Below are positions 41,537 to 50,008 of a DNA stretch of 64,000 bases, in pieces. The translations under genes were made by a program, and so were the position numbers. Where the stretch lies: the NCBI RefSeq assembly GCF_028737325.1, contig NZ_JAQZCH010000002.1, positions 682,001 to 746,000 of the forward strand. Direction: 5' to 3'. Positions within the stretch are counted from its first letter, which is position 1, and the number at the start of each line of letters is the position of its first letter. The notes under the pieces were generated by a model. It searched no databases, was not told the DNA's origin, and saw only the letters and a list, made by a program, of their open reading frames with translations. Origin of the DNA: Microbacterium thalli. Its GTDB lineage: Bacteria > Actinomycetota > Actinomycetes > Actinomycetales > Microbacteriaceae.

Positions 41537-42871
41537 TCAGTTCTCTCCTTCGTTGAATGCCGGCAGGGTTGCCGACGGTTGCCATGCGCGGGACACGACG
41601 CGGGAGAAGGTGCCCTCCCACTGCAGTGACACGCGGCCCTGCTGCCCTTGCCGGTTCTTCGCGATGTCCACGTCGAGCCGGTTCGGGGAGTTCTTCTCGT
41701 CGCGGTGCAGCAGCAGCACGGCGTCGGCGTCCTGCTCGATCGCGCCGGACTCGCGCAGGTCGGCGAGCGACGGCCGCGGGGTGCGGCGCTGCGTGGATCC
41801 GCGGTTCAGCTGCGACAGCGCGATCACGGGGGTGCCGAGCGACTGCGCCAGGAGCTTCAGGGACCGCGAGAACATCGCGACCTCGACCTGACGGGACTCG
41901 ACCTTCTCCCCCGACGTGAGCAGCTGCAGGTAGTCGACGACGATCCCGCCGAGCTTCTGCCCCTTCGGCGCGCGGCGCGCGATCGTCCGAGCGAACGCCC
42001 GCACCTGCGTGATCGTCGACACCTCGTCCGACGTCGACACGAACAGCGGCAGCTGCTCGATCTGCTGGCGGACCATCGAGATGTTCTGCCACGCGGAGCT
42101 CGACACCTCGTGGTTCACGAGGGAGTGCAGCGACACCTGCGCGAGCTGCGCGACGAGACGTGCCATCAGGTCGTCGCGGGACATTTCGAGCGAGACGAAC
42201 GCGACCGGCCCTTCCTTCGCGAGACGCAGCGCCGCCTGCAGGCCGACGATCGACTTGCCCTGACCGGGCCGCGCGCCGACGACGTAGAGCCCGCCGGGAC
42301 GGAACCCGCCCAGGTGCTGGTTGATGTCCCACCACGGCGTCGGCACGTACCGCGGCTTCTCACCGAGCCCGTTCACGAACGACGCGAACGCGGCGCTGCC
42401 GAACGACTCCACCGCCGGCGCCGTCGTCGCGTCGATGCCGTCGACCTTCTCCCGGGCGAGCTCGATCGCCTCGAGCGCGTCGATGCCGGGGTTCGTCGCG
42501 AGCTGACCGATCGACGCGGACACGTCCAGGAGCCGGCGGCGCACGGCGTGCTCGTGCACGATGCCGGCGTAGTAGCCGCCGTTCGAGACCGTGGGCACGC
42601 TGTCGATCAGGCCGTGCACGTAGTTCGCGTCGAGCGACCCGACCAGCTGCCCGGCCGAGATCAGCTCGTCGACCACCGCGACCTGGTCCGTCGGCGAGCC
42701 GGCCTCGTACAGGCGGCGCACCGCGGCGTAGATCGTCTGGTGCTTCGGGTCGTACAGGTCGCCGGGTTCGACAATCGACAGGACCTCGTCGAGGACGTTC
42801 GTCGACAGCATGACCGCGCCGAGCACGGACGCCTCGGCCGACAGGTCGTAGGGGACGGGGATCTCGCTCAC
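41537..42871 (-). CDS. dnaB: Replicative DNA helicase (DnaB type)
   Basis: 444 residues, full length for a phage DnaB. The N-terminal domain starts at YDLSAEASVLGAVML. The RecA-type domain has Walker A GARPGQGKS, FVSLEMS, Walker B IVVDYLQLL and the arginine-finger region SLADLRESGAIEQDADAV. No intein. It unwinds the phage fork and is loaded by neighbouring proteins. Confidence 0.95.
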   Translation of the reverse strand: MSEIPVPYDLSAEASVLGAVMLSTNVLDEVLSIVEPGDLYDPKHQTIYAAVRRLYEAGSPTDQVAVVDELISAGQLVGSLDANYVHGLIDSVPTVSNGGYYAGIVHEHAVRRRLLDVSASIGQLATNPGIDALEAIELAREKVDGIDATTAPAVESFGSAAFASFVNGLGEKPRYVPTPWWDINQHLGGFRPGGLYVVGARPGQGKSIVGLQAALRLAKEGPVAFVSLEMSRDDLMARLVAQLAQVSLHSLVNHEVSSSAWQNISMVRQQIEQLPLFVSTSDEVSTITQVRAFARTIARRAPKGQKLGGIVVDYLQLLTSGEKVESRQVEVAMFSRSLKLLAQSLGTPVIALSQLNRGSTQRRTPRPSLADLRESGAIEQDADAVLLLHRDEKNSPNRLDVDIAKNRQGQQGRVSLQWEGTFSRVVSRAWQPSATLPAFNEGEN

Positions 42872-43242
42872 GGCTCGATCACCCCCAGCTCGCGCAGGAC
42901 ACGGGTCGGACGCTCCCCGGCGTCCAGGCGACGCTGGAACTCGTCGGGGTCTACCCCGTTACTCCGCAGCCATTCCGGGCCGTCAGCGAGCGCGACAGAA
43001 CTCGGCGCGGGCTTCCACGTCTCCGACTCCCCCGCCCGGGCGACGATGTCCGCGGGCATCACGGCACGGGACTCCTCCCGGTAGTGGGCGGCGAGCGCAT
43101 CCATCCCCGCGGGAAGCGACACGTCGGCAAGCACCCGGGACCAGGCGGTCGCCATGTCGGCGCGCTCCTGCGGGTCGCGACGGAGACGACCATCGAGCAG
43201 CGCCGCCTGCGTGAGCAACACATTCACCTCGCGGGCGTTCAT
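42868..43242 (-). CDS. Replication accessory protein (possible helicase loader), 124 aa
   Basis: Encoded between the initiator-like gene and dnaB, with 4-nt overlaps to both neighbours. Helical N-terminus (NVLLTQAALLDGRLRRDPQE) and a C-terminal segment PDEFQRRLDAGERPTRVLRE. Sequence and place resemble small helicase-loader or zinc-independent replication proteins of actinophages. Tentative. Confidence 0.55.
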   Translation of the reverse strand: MNAREVNVLLTQAALLDGRLRRDPQERADMATAWSRVLADVSLPAGMDALAAHYREESRAVMPADIVARAGESETWKPAPSSVALADGPEWLRSNGVDPDEFQRRLDAGERPTRVLRELGVIEP

Positions 43243-43421
43243 CCGTGCCACCTGCACTTGTCCGTGTGCCCGCCCTGCGCGAACGAGGGCGTCGAGACCC
43301 AGCCGTTCTCACGGCCCGCCCGCAGTCGAAGCTCGAAGGCGTTCTCGGCGTCGCGCGCGGCGATCTGCTCGCGGCAGCCGTCGGCGTCGCAGGTCAGGAC
43401 GTTGACCTTCCGGGCGGTCAT
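43239..43421 (-). CDS. Small zinc-binding protein (60 aa)
   Basis: Cysteine/histidine pattern: LTCDADGCREQ near the start and HTDKCRWHG at the end, probably one zinc site. Common type in phage replication modules. Coupled to both neighbours. Confidence 0.62.
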   Translation of the reverse strand: MTARKVNVLTCDADGCREQIAARDAENAFELRLRAGRENGWVSTPSFAQGGHTDKCRWHG

Positions 43422-44209
43422 GCGGACACCGCCAGACGCTGCTGCTCCTGCGCCGCGAGGATCGCGTCAGCCTGCCGGCCCGCATCAACCGTCGAAGCGT
43501 TGCCGTTGCGCGGTTCGGGTGTGGCGCCCGTCCAGCGCTCCTGGTTGAGCCACGTCGGCAGCTGCGGGATGTACTTGTGATCGACGCGCGCCCACGTCGC
43601 CCACACGGCAGCGTGAGCGCGCGCGGCCTCGATGATCGTCGTCCAGTCCGCCACCTTCAGCGCGGAGCGCAGCGACTTCTCGGCGACCTTCCGCGTCGCC
43701 CGACGAGAGGTCGGCCATACCTCCCAGATCGCGTCGAGTTGCAGAGGAACGGAGTCGACCGCTCCCGCATCGTCGGCGAGAGCCGACAGAAGATCTTCCG
43801 GCTGGTCTTCTTCCAGATGGTCTTCTGACTTGATGTTCTTCTTTGTGGCGGATTCACCGGATCCGGCTGAACCGGACACGGCTGAACCGGATCCGGAAAA
43901 CCCGGACACGGTCGGCGGGTCGCACAGCTCGTACTCGATCTCGCCGAACTTCCCCGCCAGCGCGCGGGCCTGCGAACGCCGGACGTAACCGTGCTCGACC
44001 AGCTCCTGCAGTGCCGACTGAATCGCGTCCTTCCCCTCCTTGCCCGCTGCAGCGAGCGAGCGGATGGTGATGTGCCAGCCGATGCGGTGCGACATCACCT
44101 CAACCAGCAGGCCCCGCGCCCGACGAGACAGCCGCGCATCGCGCGCCCACTCGTTCGGCACCGCGGTGAACTGCTCATCGATCGAGAGCCGTGACCTCGT
44201 CACGCCCAT
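43418..44209 (-). CDS. Replication initiator-like protein with winged helix
   Basis: 263 residues from the ATG at 44209. The N-terminal ~95 residues are a winged-helix domain (WARDARLSRRARGLLVEVMS, IRSLAAAGKEGKDAIQSALQ, YVRRSQARALAGKFGE) typical of phage helix-turn-helix initiators. A flexible Gly/Ser linker (SGSGSAVSGSAGSGES) precedes the C-terminal domain (IWEVWPTSRRATRKVAEKSL, PTWLNQERW), a motif set seen in phage replisome organisers. It may bind the phage origin and recruit DnaB. Confidence 0.72.
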   Translation of the reverse strand: MGVTRSRLSIDEQFTAVPNEWARDARLSRRARGLLVEVMSHRIGWHITIRSLAAAGKEGKDAIQSALQELVEHGYVRRSQARALAGKFGEIEYELCDPPTVSGFSGSGSAVSGSAGSGESATKKNIKSEDHLEEDQPEDLLSALADDAGAVDSVPLQLDAIWEVWPTSRRATRKVAEKSLRSALKVADWTTIIEAARAHAAVWATWARVDHKYIPQLPTWLNQERWTGATPEPRNGNASTVDAGRQADAILAAQEQQRLAVSA

Positions 44210-44607
44210 GTCTTCTGCTCCACTTCCACTGCTCCGCCGTCGGCGGTGAGCACCACCTTCGTTCCGTCTTTCCGAGTCGCCGCCACGTTCAGCGGGTCGA
44301 ACTCGGGACCGCGCGCGAGGCGCGGGATGCTGAGGCCGAGCTCGATCGCTCGGGTCTTGTCGTGGCTGACCGCCCCGTGACATCCGGTCGTGCCGGTGCC
44401 GCAGAGGATCAAGCCGTCGGCGCACGTGACCGTGGCCTTCTTGCCGCGGCCGCCGTTGCCGCGGTCGATGCGGTGATGCGCGGACCAGCCGCCGGCGAAC
44501 GGCGCGGCACGGTGCTCCCACGCGAGGGGGCGACGGCAGTAGAAGCACGCGCCGCCCTCGCGCTGAAACATGGCCTGCACCTGGACAGGGCTGAACTCGG
44601 CGCTCAC
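44200..44607 (-). CDS. HNH endonuclease
   Basis: 135 residues from the GTG at 44607. Core: CFYCRRPLAWE, SAHHRIDRGNGG, then DGLILCGTGTTGCHGAVSH. It matches the HNH/McrA-like fold used by phage nucleases. It sits between the recombination genes and the initiator gene, overlapping the latter by 10 bases. Confidence 0.82.
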   Translation of the reverse strand: MSAEFSPVQVQAMFQREGGACFYCRRPLAWEHRAAPFAGGWSAHHRIDRGNGGRGKKATVTCADGLILCGTGTTGCHGAVSHDKTRAIELGLSIPRLARGPEFDPLNVAATRKDGTKVVLTADGGAVEVEQKTWA

Positions 44608-45086
44608 AGTCCGCCTCCGTGGCCCTGCGCCTCGGTCCGGTCGCCGGCGCGCTGGTCGGCGCGGTCCGTGCGGTGGTTCTCGAGGTCGTCGGCGATCGCC
44701 TTCAGGAACTCCCGGAGCGTGCGCTCCTCCTGCTCGGCGACCAGCCATGCACGGCGCTCGTCGACCGCCTCGGCTTCCGCCATGTCCTTCGCGAGAGCGA
44801 CCGTGATCTTCTCCTCGCCTCGCAGCAGCTCGATCCGTCGGTTGAGCACCTTCTCCTCGTGGTCGGCGCGCGCCTGCGCCAGAGCCCGCCCCGCGATGCC
44901 GTGCTCGTCGCGCACCACGTACCGGACGGCCGCGAGCTGCTGGCCGAGGGTTCGGCCGGGGCCGACGTCTCGGAGACCAGCGACCAGGCGTCGGTGCAGG
45001 CGCACGTCGGGCTGAGGCGTGTCGATGCCGACGCGGCGCAGGAACTGCGCGACCCACGGCTCGAGCGGGGCGGACTCGGCGCTCAT
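44604..45086 (-). CDS. Helical hypothetical protein (160 aa)
   Basis: Mostly charged helices ([40 protein letters not shown]). No family recognised. Coupled to RecT and HNH genes by 4-nt overlaps. Confidence 0.6.
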   Translation of the reverse strand: MSAESAPLEPWVAQFLRRVGIDTPQPDVRLHRRLVAGLRDVGPGRTLGQQLAAVRYVVRDEHGIAGRALAQARADHEEKVLNRRIELLRGEEKITVALAKDMAEAEAVDERRAWLVAEQEERTLREFLKAIADDLENHRTDRADQRAGDRTEAQGHGGGL

Positions 45087-46015
45087 GCTGCGTCGCCGTT
45101 CGGGATGGTCGCGGTCGGCCACTCGTTGACGGGCTCGCCGTCCTCGACGATCTCGCCCTCGACGATGTCCTCAGCCGTCGGGGTCTCTTCGGGAAGCTGC
45201 TCGCGCAGCGCCCAGAGGTACTCCTTCAGCGTGCGGCCGTCGGCGATCGCGATGTCGAGATCGCCTGCCGCCGCAGCGTCGTTGAACACGGGACGCAGCT
45301 CGGCACGAGACCTCGCAGCGTTCGCAGGCGTGAGCCAGTCCTTCGACGGCGCGCGCACCTCGGCGGCCGTGGGCGGGTTGTCGGGCTGGGTGCCCGCTCG
45401 GCGCGCGTCCGAGGACACGGGAGCGTCTGCTGCAGGACGCGAGCCGGTGGGCGCAGCCTGGTCCATCTCCTCGGAGGTGTACAGGCCGGAGAGGTCCTGC
45501 GGGAACGCCTTCCGCAGCGCCAGCGCCTCCGCGCACTTCGCGAGCATCAGCGCCGGCATCTTCGACCACATCGGGCCGCCTGCGCTGTACGCCTTGAACG
45601 TCGCCACCGCGAAAAGCGGCTCACGGAACGACCGGCGGTAGACGCCGACCCGAGCAGCTGCGGGCGGCTGGGTGTCGTCGAGCCACACGTCCACCCAGGT
45701 GATGCCGTCCGCCGTCCACTGCGCGGCGGTCTGACCCTCGTACTCGCCCGAGCGCTCAGCGACGAGCCGGGCGCCGTCGATCGACATCTGGATGCCCCAC
45801 TTGCCGCCACGCTCGATCGCGTAGATCTGGCGGGCGATCGGGTCGAGCCCCGTCCGGCGGCAGTGCGCGAGAAACGCCTCGACGACGGGTCGCGGTGCCA
45901 GGTGGCGGTTGTTGCCGTGCCCGGCGACGAGGCCGGCCGCCTCGACGAGCGCGGACTCCTGCGGAGACCACGAGTTCTGGTCGCCGTTCGTGGGCAATGC
46001 GAGAGCGGTGCTCAC
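45083..46015 (-). CDS. recT: RecT-type single-strand annealing protein
   Basis: 310 residues starting at the GTG at 46015. Bet/RecT core: [60 protein letters not shown] and [15 protein letters not shown]. The acidic C-terminal ~100 residues are variable. It anneals phage DNA strands together with the YqaJ exonuclease encoded just upstream. Confidence 0.92.
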   Translation of the reverse strand: MSTALALPTNGDQNSWSPQESALVEAAGLVAGHGNNRHLAPRPVVEAFLAHCRRTGLDPIARQIYAIERGGKWGIQMSIDGARLVAERSGEYEGQTAAQWTADGITWVDVWLDDTQPPAAARVGVYRRSFREPLFAVATFKAYSAGGPMWSKMPALMLAKCAEALALRKAFPQDLSGLYTSEEMDQAAPTGSRPAADAPVSSDARRAGTQPDNPPTAAEVRAPSKDWLTPANAARSRAELRPVFNDAAAAGDLDIAIADGRTLKEYLWALREQLPEETPTAEDIVEGEIVEDGEPVNEWPTATIPNGDAA

Positions 46016-47037
46016 TTCTTCGTCCCCTTCCCCGCGGTCACAGTGATCCGCGGTGCTGTTCCCTTGCTGGTGCGCGTGAGCGTCACGGTGTGCTGCATCG
46101 CGAGCTCGTCCCATGCGGCCTGCAGCTTGAGCACCCGGGCCTTCGCCCGCTCGAGCGCCGCCGTCTCCTTCGGGTGAGCGGCCGCCGCAGCGTCGAGGTC
46201 GACCACGACGTCCTCGAACTCGGTATCCGGCTTCCCCGGCGTGAAGGTCACCCGGGCGAGCGGAGACTCCTGCCAGACGCCGGCGGCGATCAGCGCCTGG
46301 TACGCCGACTCCTTCAGCGCCTTGCCCTCCTTCTCGGCGGCCAGGCCGCGGAGGTAGTTCACGGCGTGCGTGTCCACGTCCTCGTCGATGACCGGGGCGC
46401 CGTGCTCGCGCTGACGGTCCAGCTCGGCGAGGAAGGCGTCCGCGATCTCGGTCAGCTCGGCGATCAGAGCGTCGTCGCGTTCGATCCAGTGGCGGTGCAG
46501 CGTGCCCGGCTCGAAGGTCCGGTCGGGCATCTCGATCCGCTCCTCGACCGCGAGCCGCCCGCGGACGCCACCGGTGACGTGCATCAGCCACTGCATCTGC
46601 GGGACGTAGCCCTTCTTCGCCAGGATCGGCGAGCCGGGCGGGAGGTCGTAGGCCGCCGTCTTGATCTCGGCGATCTCGATCTCCTCGTCCCACGTGACGC
46701 GGATGCCGTCGGGCGACGCGAGGTGCCGGGAGTTCTCCGGGTGGTGGAAGACACGCGACTCGGCGACGAACCCCTCGCCGGCGAGCTCGGCCGCGATGAT
46801 CGGCTCGCGGGCGTTGCCCCAGTCGGTGTAGCGGTTGCCGGTGAAGGTGTCGGTCTTGCGCCCGAGCTTCAGGTCGACGAGGTCCTGCACCGTGATCGCA
46901 CCGAGGTACAGGTCGCGGATCTCCGTCGCGGTCACACCGGCGCGGCGCTCAGCGAGCCACGCCTCACGGTTCTTGTCGGATGCGCCGGCGCGGGCCTCGA
47001 GGTCGGCGAGGACGGCGGGGAGGGTAACGGCGCTCAC
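46012..47037 (-). CDS. YqaJ-type recombination exonuclease
   Basis: 341 residues. The PD-(D/E)XK core includes [38 protein letters not shown] (catalytic Asp) and [12 protein letters not shown] (E-x-K). It pairs with RecT in a lambda Exo/Bet-like 5'-3' resection system. Start GTG at 47037 in a GTGA overlap. Confidence 0.9.
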   Translation of the reverse strand: MSAVTLPAVLADLEARAGASDKNREAWLAERRAGVTATEIRDLYLGAITVQDLVDLKLGRKTDTFTGNRYTDWGNAREPIIAAELAGEGFVAESRVFHHPENSRHLASPDGIRVTWDEEIEIAEIKTAAYDLPPGSPILAKKGYVPQMQWLMHVTGGVRGRLAVEERIEMPDRTFEPGTLHRHWIERDDALIAELTEIADAFLAELDRQREHGAPVIDEDVDTHAVNYLRGLAAEKEGKALKESAYQALIAAGVWQESPLARVTFTPGKPDTEFEDVVVDLDAAAAAHPKETAALERAKARVLKLQAAWDELAMQHTVTLTRTSKGTAPRITVTAGKGTKK

Positions 47038-47348
47038 TCGCTGTCCTCGCCGTCGACGATCGCCAGCGCGTCCTGCCCGGTGCGCTTCTTGTACGCGGCG
47101 TCGCGCAACTTGAGCGCTGCCGTGATCGCGTCCGGCACGTGCAGGAGCTCGATGTGTACCTGCTTCAACAGCGGGTAGGTCTGCTCCCCGCGCTGCTTCG
47201 TCGGGACGTCTTCGACGACCCACGTGCTGATCGTGATCAACTGTTCTCCTGCAGGCAGCTCGACCAGTTCGTCCTCGATCCCGTAGAAGGAGTTCGAGTC
47301 GCCGGCGGGGTATGCGCGGTTGAACGCGGCGGGCTTGATCTCGGTCAT
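47034..47348 (-). CDS. Hypothetical protein (104 aa)
   Basis: Soluble protein with EELVELPAG-like beta segments (ELVELPAGEQLITISTWVVE). It lies between RusA and YqaJ genes in the recombination module. Unknown. Confidence 0.6.
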   Translation of the reverse strand: MTEIKPAAFNRAYPAGDSNSFYGIEDELVELPAGEQLITISTWVVEDVPTKQRGEQTYPLLKQVHIELLHVPDAITAALKLRDAAYKKRTGQDALAIVDGEDSE

Positions 47349-47809
47349 GATGCGATTCCTTTCAGAGCGGCGGTCGCCGCGTTAGTGGTGAGAGCCGCGA
47401 GCACCGCGACCCTCTGGATTGGGGCGATGTCGACATGGACGCCGGGCTCCGGCCCGTAGACCTCCTCGACGACCAGGCGGACGACCTGCGCGTCGTCGCG
47501 CCAGACGTTCCCGGCGTCCGTGACCCCGTCGAGCAGGGCGCGGATGAGCTTGTCGAGGTCGGGAGTCACCGAGGGAAGCTCACGAGTGACCGACTTCCCG
47601 CGCGGCATCACGAACACCGCTGACACCTGCACGGCACCGTCGAGGGGCTGCTCGGCCCACCACGCCGACTGCGCGACGCGAGCCACCCCGGCGCGCCACG
47701 GCTTCAGCTGCGCCTTGTTGCTGTCGGTGAGCACGGCGCGTTTACCCACCACGAAGGCGGTCTTCGAGCCCTGCTGCACGGGGACGCCGGCGACGAAGAA
47801 CCCGGTCAT
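47345..47809 (-). CDS. RusA-like Holliday junction resolvase
   Basis: 154 residues. The RusA signature is clear: VTPDLDKLIRALLDGVTDAG then VWRDDAQVVRLVVEE, with the catalytic aspartates in PDLDKL and RDDAQV. N-terminus MTGFFVAGVPVQQGSK is typical. It cuts recombination intermediates, matching the adjacent RecT/YqaJ genes. Confidence 0.88.
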   Translation of the reverse strand: MTGFFVAGVPVQQGSKTAFVVGKRAVLTDSNKAQLKPWRAGVARVAQSAWWAEQPLDGAVQVSAVFVMPRGKSVTRELPSVTPDLDKLIRALLDGVTDAGNVWRDDAQVVRLVVEEVYGPEPGVHVDIAPIQRVAVLAALTTNAATAALKGIAS

Positions 47810-47922
47810 GCGATCACCGCCAGCCCGCAGCACAGCGCTGCGACGGCGACGACGAGCGCGACGGTGGCGACGACGAGGAGCCTGCGCTCGCGGCCGCTGA
47901 TGACGGGACGGATGCCGCTCAT
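47806..47922 (-). CDS. Tiny membrane protein (38 aa)
   Basis: Basic head (GIRPVISGRERR) and one helix (LLVVATVALVVAVAALCCGL). Overlaps both neighbours by 4 nt, which supports it despite the length. Confidence 0.55.
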   Translation of the reverse strand: MSGIRPVISGRERRLLVVATVALVVAVAALCCGLAVIA

Positions 47923-48206
47923 GCGCGCACCGCCGTCAGGTCGAGCGCGGCGTCGCGCTTGTCGAGGTCGGCCTTCACGATCGAGCGCAGCTGCTCGACC
48001 CCGTTCACGTGGGTCTTCGCGACGGTGAACGCCTCGATCAGACCGGGCGCGACGGGCACGAGCGTCTCGCGCTCGGCCGGCGTCGCCGCCATCGCGGCGT
48101 GCAGCAGACGCATCCGGAAGTTCGTCGGCGCCTCGCCGAGTCGGTCGTCTCCGAAGTAGAACAGGACGTGCTTCGCGTCGGTGATCGACGCAGTGGACAG
48201 CTTCAT
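47919..48206 (-). CDS. Hypothetical protein (95 aa)
   Basis: Helical soluble protein (RMRLLHAAMAATPAERETLV, LRSIVKADLDKRDAALDL). First gene of the coupled run that leads to RusA; 107 bases without a gene precede it and may hold a promoter, but I cannot define one. Confidence 0.6.
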   Translation of the reverse strand: MKLSTASITDAKHVLFYFGDDRLGEAPTNFRMRLLHAAMAATPAERETLVPVAPGLIEAFTVAKTHVNGVEQLRSIVKADLDKRDAALDLTAVRA

Positions 48207-48313
48207 GGTTGGGCTTTCGAGAGGTGTTGGAGATGCGCGGAGGCGCGACGAAACATCGGTGACGGCGGATGCCGCCCGAGATGAGGGGGGGAAGTGGGGC
48301 GCTGCGGTGCGCG

Positions 48314-48544
48314 CTACTGGGGGGAACCCGCCGGGGACTCGGCGTTGGGGGAAGCCGAGGCGCTGGGGGACGCGAGGTCCCCGGCGGGGGTCTGGGGTCG
48401 CCGTGCAGCGAAGATCGCGACGACGGCAAGGGGTGCGAGGGCGACGATGAAGTCAGCGGAGTTGACGACGGGCTCGAGCATCTCGGGCGTCACGAGAACG
48501 GCGAGGAGGACGACGGCGGCGGCGAGAACCACGCGGGTGATCAC
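48314..48544 (-). CDS. Small membrane protein (76 aa)
   Basis: Two hydrophobic helices (about 4-20 and 29-46) and a Ser/Pro/Ala tail (DLASPSASASPNAESPAG). Overlaps the excisionase-like gene by 4 nt. Unknown. Confidence 0.55.
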   Translation of the reverse strand: MITRVVLAAAVVLLAVLVTPEMLEPVVNSADFIVALAPLAVVAIFAARRPQTPAGDLASPSASASPNAESPAGSPQ

Positions 48545-48795
48545 GGCTGCTCCCGAGTGGAGACCTTCGCGGCCTCGATCCAGGCGACGACGTCGGTCTC
48601 CGCGTAGAGAGTCAGGTGTCCGCGGGTGCCGGTCGGCTTCGAGAATCGGGGGCCAGTGCCGCGAGCACGCATCGCCTTGAGCGTTCCGACGGTCATCCCC
48701 GGAACCATCTCGCAGACCTCAGCAGGCGAGAGATACCGACCGGATGCCGCGGGTTGCCCCTTCGCGTGCAGCTGCACCACGTTGGCCGCACTCAC
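48541..48795 (-). CDS. Excisionase/AlpA-like HTH protein
   Basis: 84 residues with a MerR-like winged helix: YLSPAEVCEMVPGMTVGTLK followed by AMRARGTGPRFSKP and a closing VAWIEAAKV. This is the HTH-17/excisionase pattern. As the second gene of the leftward operon it would be expressed on induction, fitting a recombination directionality factor; a transcription regulator is the alternative. Confidence 0.7.
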   Translation of the reverse strand: MSAANVVQLHAKGQPAASGRYLSPAEVCEMVPGMTVGTLKAMRARGTGPRFSKPTGTRGHLTLYAETDVVAWIEAAKVSTREQP

Positions 48796-49064
48796 GACGC
48801 CACCGCCATGCTGTGCTCCTGCGCACGCTCCGTCATCATCTGCGACCGCGCGACGCCGAGCCAGCGCGAGACGATGTCCAGCTCGTTGAGCGACAGCTCG
48901 ATGTCGCCGGACATGCGACGCGACGCCGCACGAACACCGACGTTCAGCACCTTGGCGAGGTCGTTCGCGTTCAGGCGGCGGGCTGCGAGCTCTGCTCGGA
49001 GGTTCGCCGCGACGTGGTCCGCAAGCGTCGCTTTGCGGCCCGAGGTAACCAGTTCCTGACTCAT
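48792..49064 (-). CDS. Cro-like HTH regulator
   Basis: 90 residues with an XRE-type helix-turn-helix: LRAELAARRLNANDLAKVLN then VGVRAASRRMSGDIELSLNE. First gene leftward from the switch. Its ATG (49064) lies 6 bases after a CATACT -10 box, so it is probably leaderless. Divergent to the repressor, it fits the Cro role. Confidence 0.75.
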   Translation of the reverse strand: MSQELVTSGRKATLADHVAANLRAELAARRLNANDLAKVLNVGVRAASRRMSGDIELSLNELDIVSRWLGVARSQMMTERAQEHSMAVAS

Positions 49065-49184
49065 GCCGACAGTATGCGTCTATTTAGACGCGGGAAGCAA
49101 CACCAGATAAACGCAAGCTGTCCCACATAGACGCAGATGCGTCTCCCGTTGACGTTTTGCGTCTCGCGCGATACCTTCGGGGTC
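49065..49184. promoter_or_regulatory. Divergent lysis/lysogeny promoter-operator region
   Basis: Leftward: TTGCTT - 18 bp - CATACT, with the palindrome GCGTCTATTTAGACGC (49076-49091) between the boxes. Rightward: TTGACG (49149-49154) - 17 bp - TACCTT (49172-49177), with a half-site GCGTCT (49159-49164) in the spacer. A second palindrome AGACGCAGATGCGTCT (49129-49144) lies between. GCGTCT is thus the shared operator half-site. Both start codons are 6-7 bases after their -10 boxes. Confidence 0.72.
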
Positions 49185-49553
49185 GTGGGAAGACAAGCAG
49201 AATCTGAGCCGGGCGAGTTCGCGAAGGCCGTGTCGCGGGAGTTCCGGAGGGAGCAGGGCGACCGTCGTCTGTCCGGGCGGCAGATCGCGAAGGAGATCGG
49301 GAAGTCAGAGAAGTACGTGCGCGAGCGCCTCGCTGACGTGCTCTCCTTCACGCTGAACGACATCGAGGCGTTCGCCCGATTTTGCGGCTACTCCCCCGAG
49401 GAGTTCGTCCAGCGCATCGAGCGTGACCTGCCCGCGCCGGAGCCGATCGACCTCGCCTCGCGACGTCGTGTCGCACCCCTCACCGAGGATGGTCTGCGCG
49501 ACGCTGCCCGCCCCCGAGAGACCGAACCCGGCGAAGAACCCGAGACACCGTGA
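49185..49553 (+). CDS. Phage repressor-like HTH protein
   Basis: The GTG at 49185 gives 122 residues and lies 7 bases after the -10 box, so the transcript is leaderless; an ATG at 49137 would lie upstream of that promoter. A helix-turn-helix is seen in LSGRQIAKEIGKSEKYVRER followed by LNDIEAFARFCGYSPEEF. The tail is Pro/Glu-rich. It is likely the immunity repressor, overlapping the ImmA-like gene by 4 nt (GTGA). Confidence 0.75.
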   Translation: MGRQAESEPGEFAKAVSREFRREQGDRRLSGRQIAKEIGKSEKYVRERLADVLSFTLNDIEAFARFCGYSPEEFVQRIERDLPAPEPIDLASRRRVAPLTEDGLRDAARPRETEPGEEPETP

Positions 49554-50008
49554 CTCCCATCGACCAGCAGCTCCTCGACTATGCCGAGATGATCGGCGTC
49601 CGCATCGAGTACGTCGACCTCCCCGACGACCGCGACGGCCGCTACGTCCACGACCAGCGACTCATCCAACTGCGCCGAGGGATGTCGACCCGGCACCACC
49701 GGTCCGTACTCGCTCACGAACTCGGCCACGCCGCCTTCGCCGACCGCCCGACAGAGTTCGGGCCCGTGCACGCGAAGCAGGAACGGCGCGCGGAGGAATG
49801 GGCCGCGCTGCGCCTGGTCGACCTCGACGACTATCGTCACCTCGAGGCCGTCCATGCCGGACACCCGGGCGCGATCGCGGTCGACCTCGGCGTCATGCGA
49901 AGCATCGTCGTGGCGTTCCAGAACGTCCTCGAACGTCTCGGCGACACCGTGTACGTGCAGCCCCGGATGGGCGCCGGCATGTGGACGCACCGCGAGGACG
50001 TCGCCTGA
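49550..50008 (+). CDS. ImmA/IrrE-type metalloprotease
   Basis: 152 residues. Zinc motif HELGH (56-60) in SVLAHELGHAAFAD, with a downstream Glu in RAEEWAALRL as likely third ligand. In ICEBs1 and related elements ImmA cleaves the immunity repressor; here the gene is directly downstream of the repressor-like gene, so the same pairing is likely. It shares one base with the integrase start (TGATG). Confidence 0.85.
   Translation: MTPIDQQLLDYAEMIGVRIEYVDLPDDRDGRYVHDQRLIQLRRGMSTRHHRSVLAHELGHAAFADRPTEFGPVHAKQERRAEEWAALRLVDLDDYRHLEAVHAGHPGAIAVDLGVMRSIVVAFQNVLERLGDTVYVQPRMGAGMWTHREDVA

Noticed and set aside
44200..45057. Long upstream extension of the HNH gene at 44200
   Set aside because: The upstream part is the shadow of the helical gene at 44604; the GTG at 44607 in a 4-nt overlap is the natural start.
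49423..50007. Upstream extension of the integrase frame
   Set aside because: It overlaps the repressor and ImmA-like genes in another frame and is Arg/Pro-rich; the ATG at 50008 in a TGATG overlap fits the family start.
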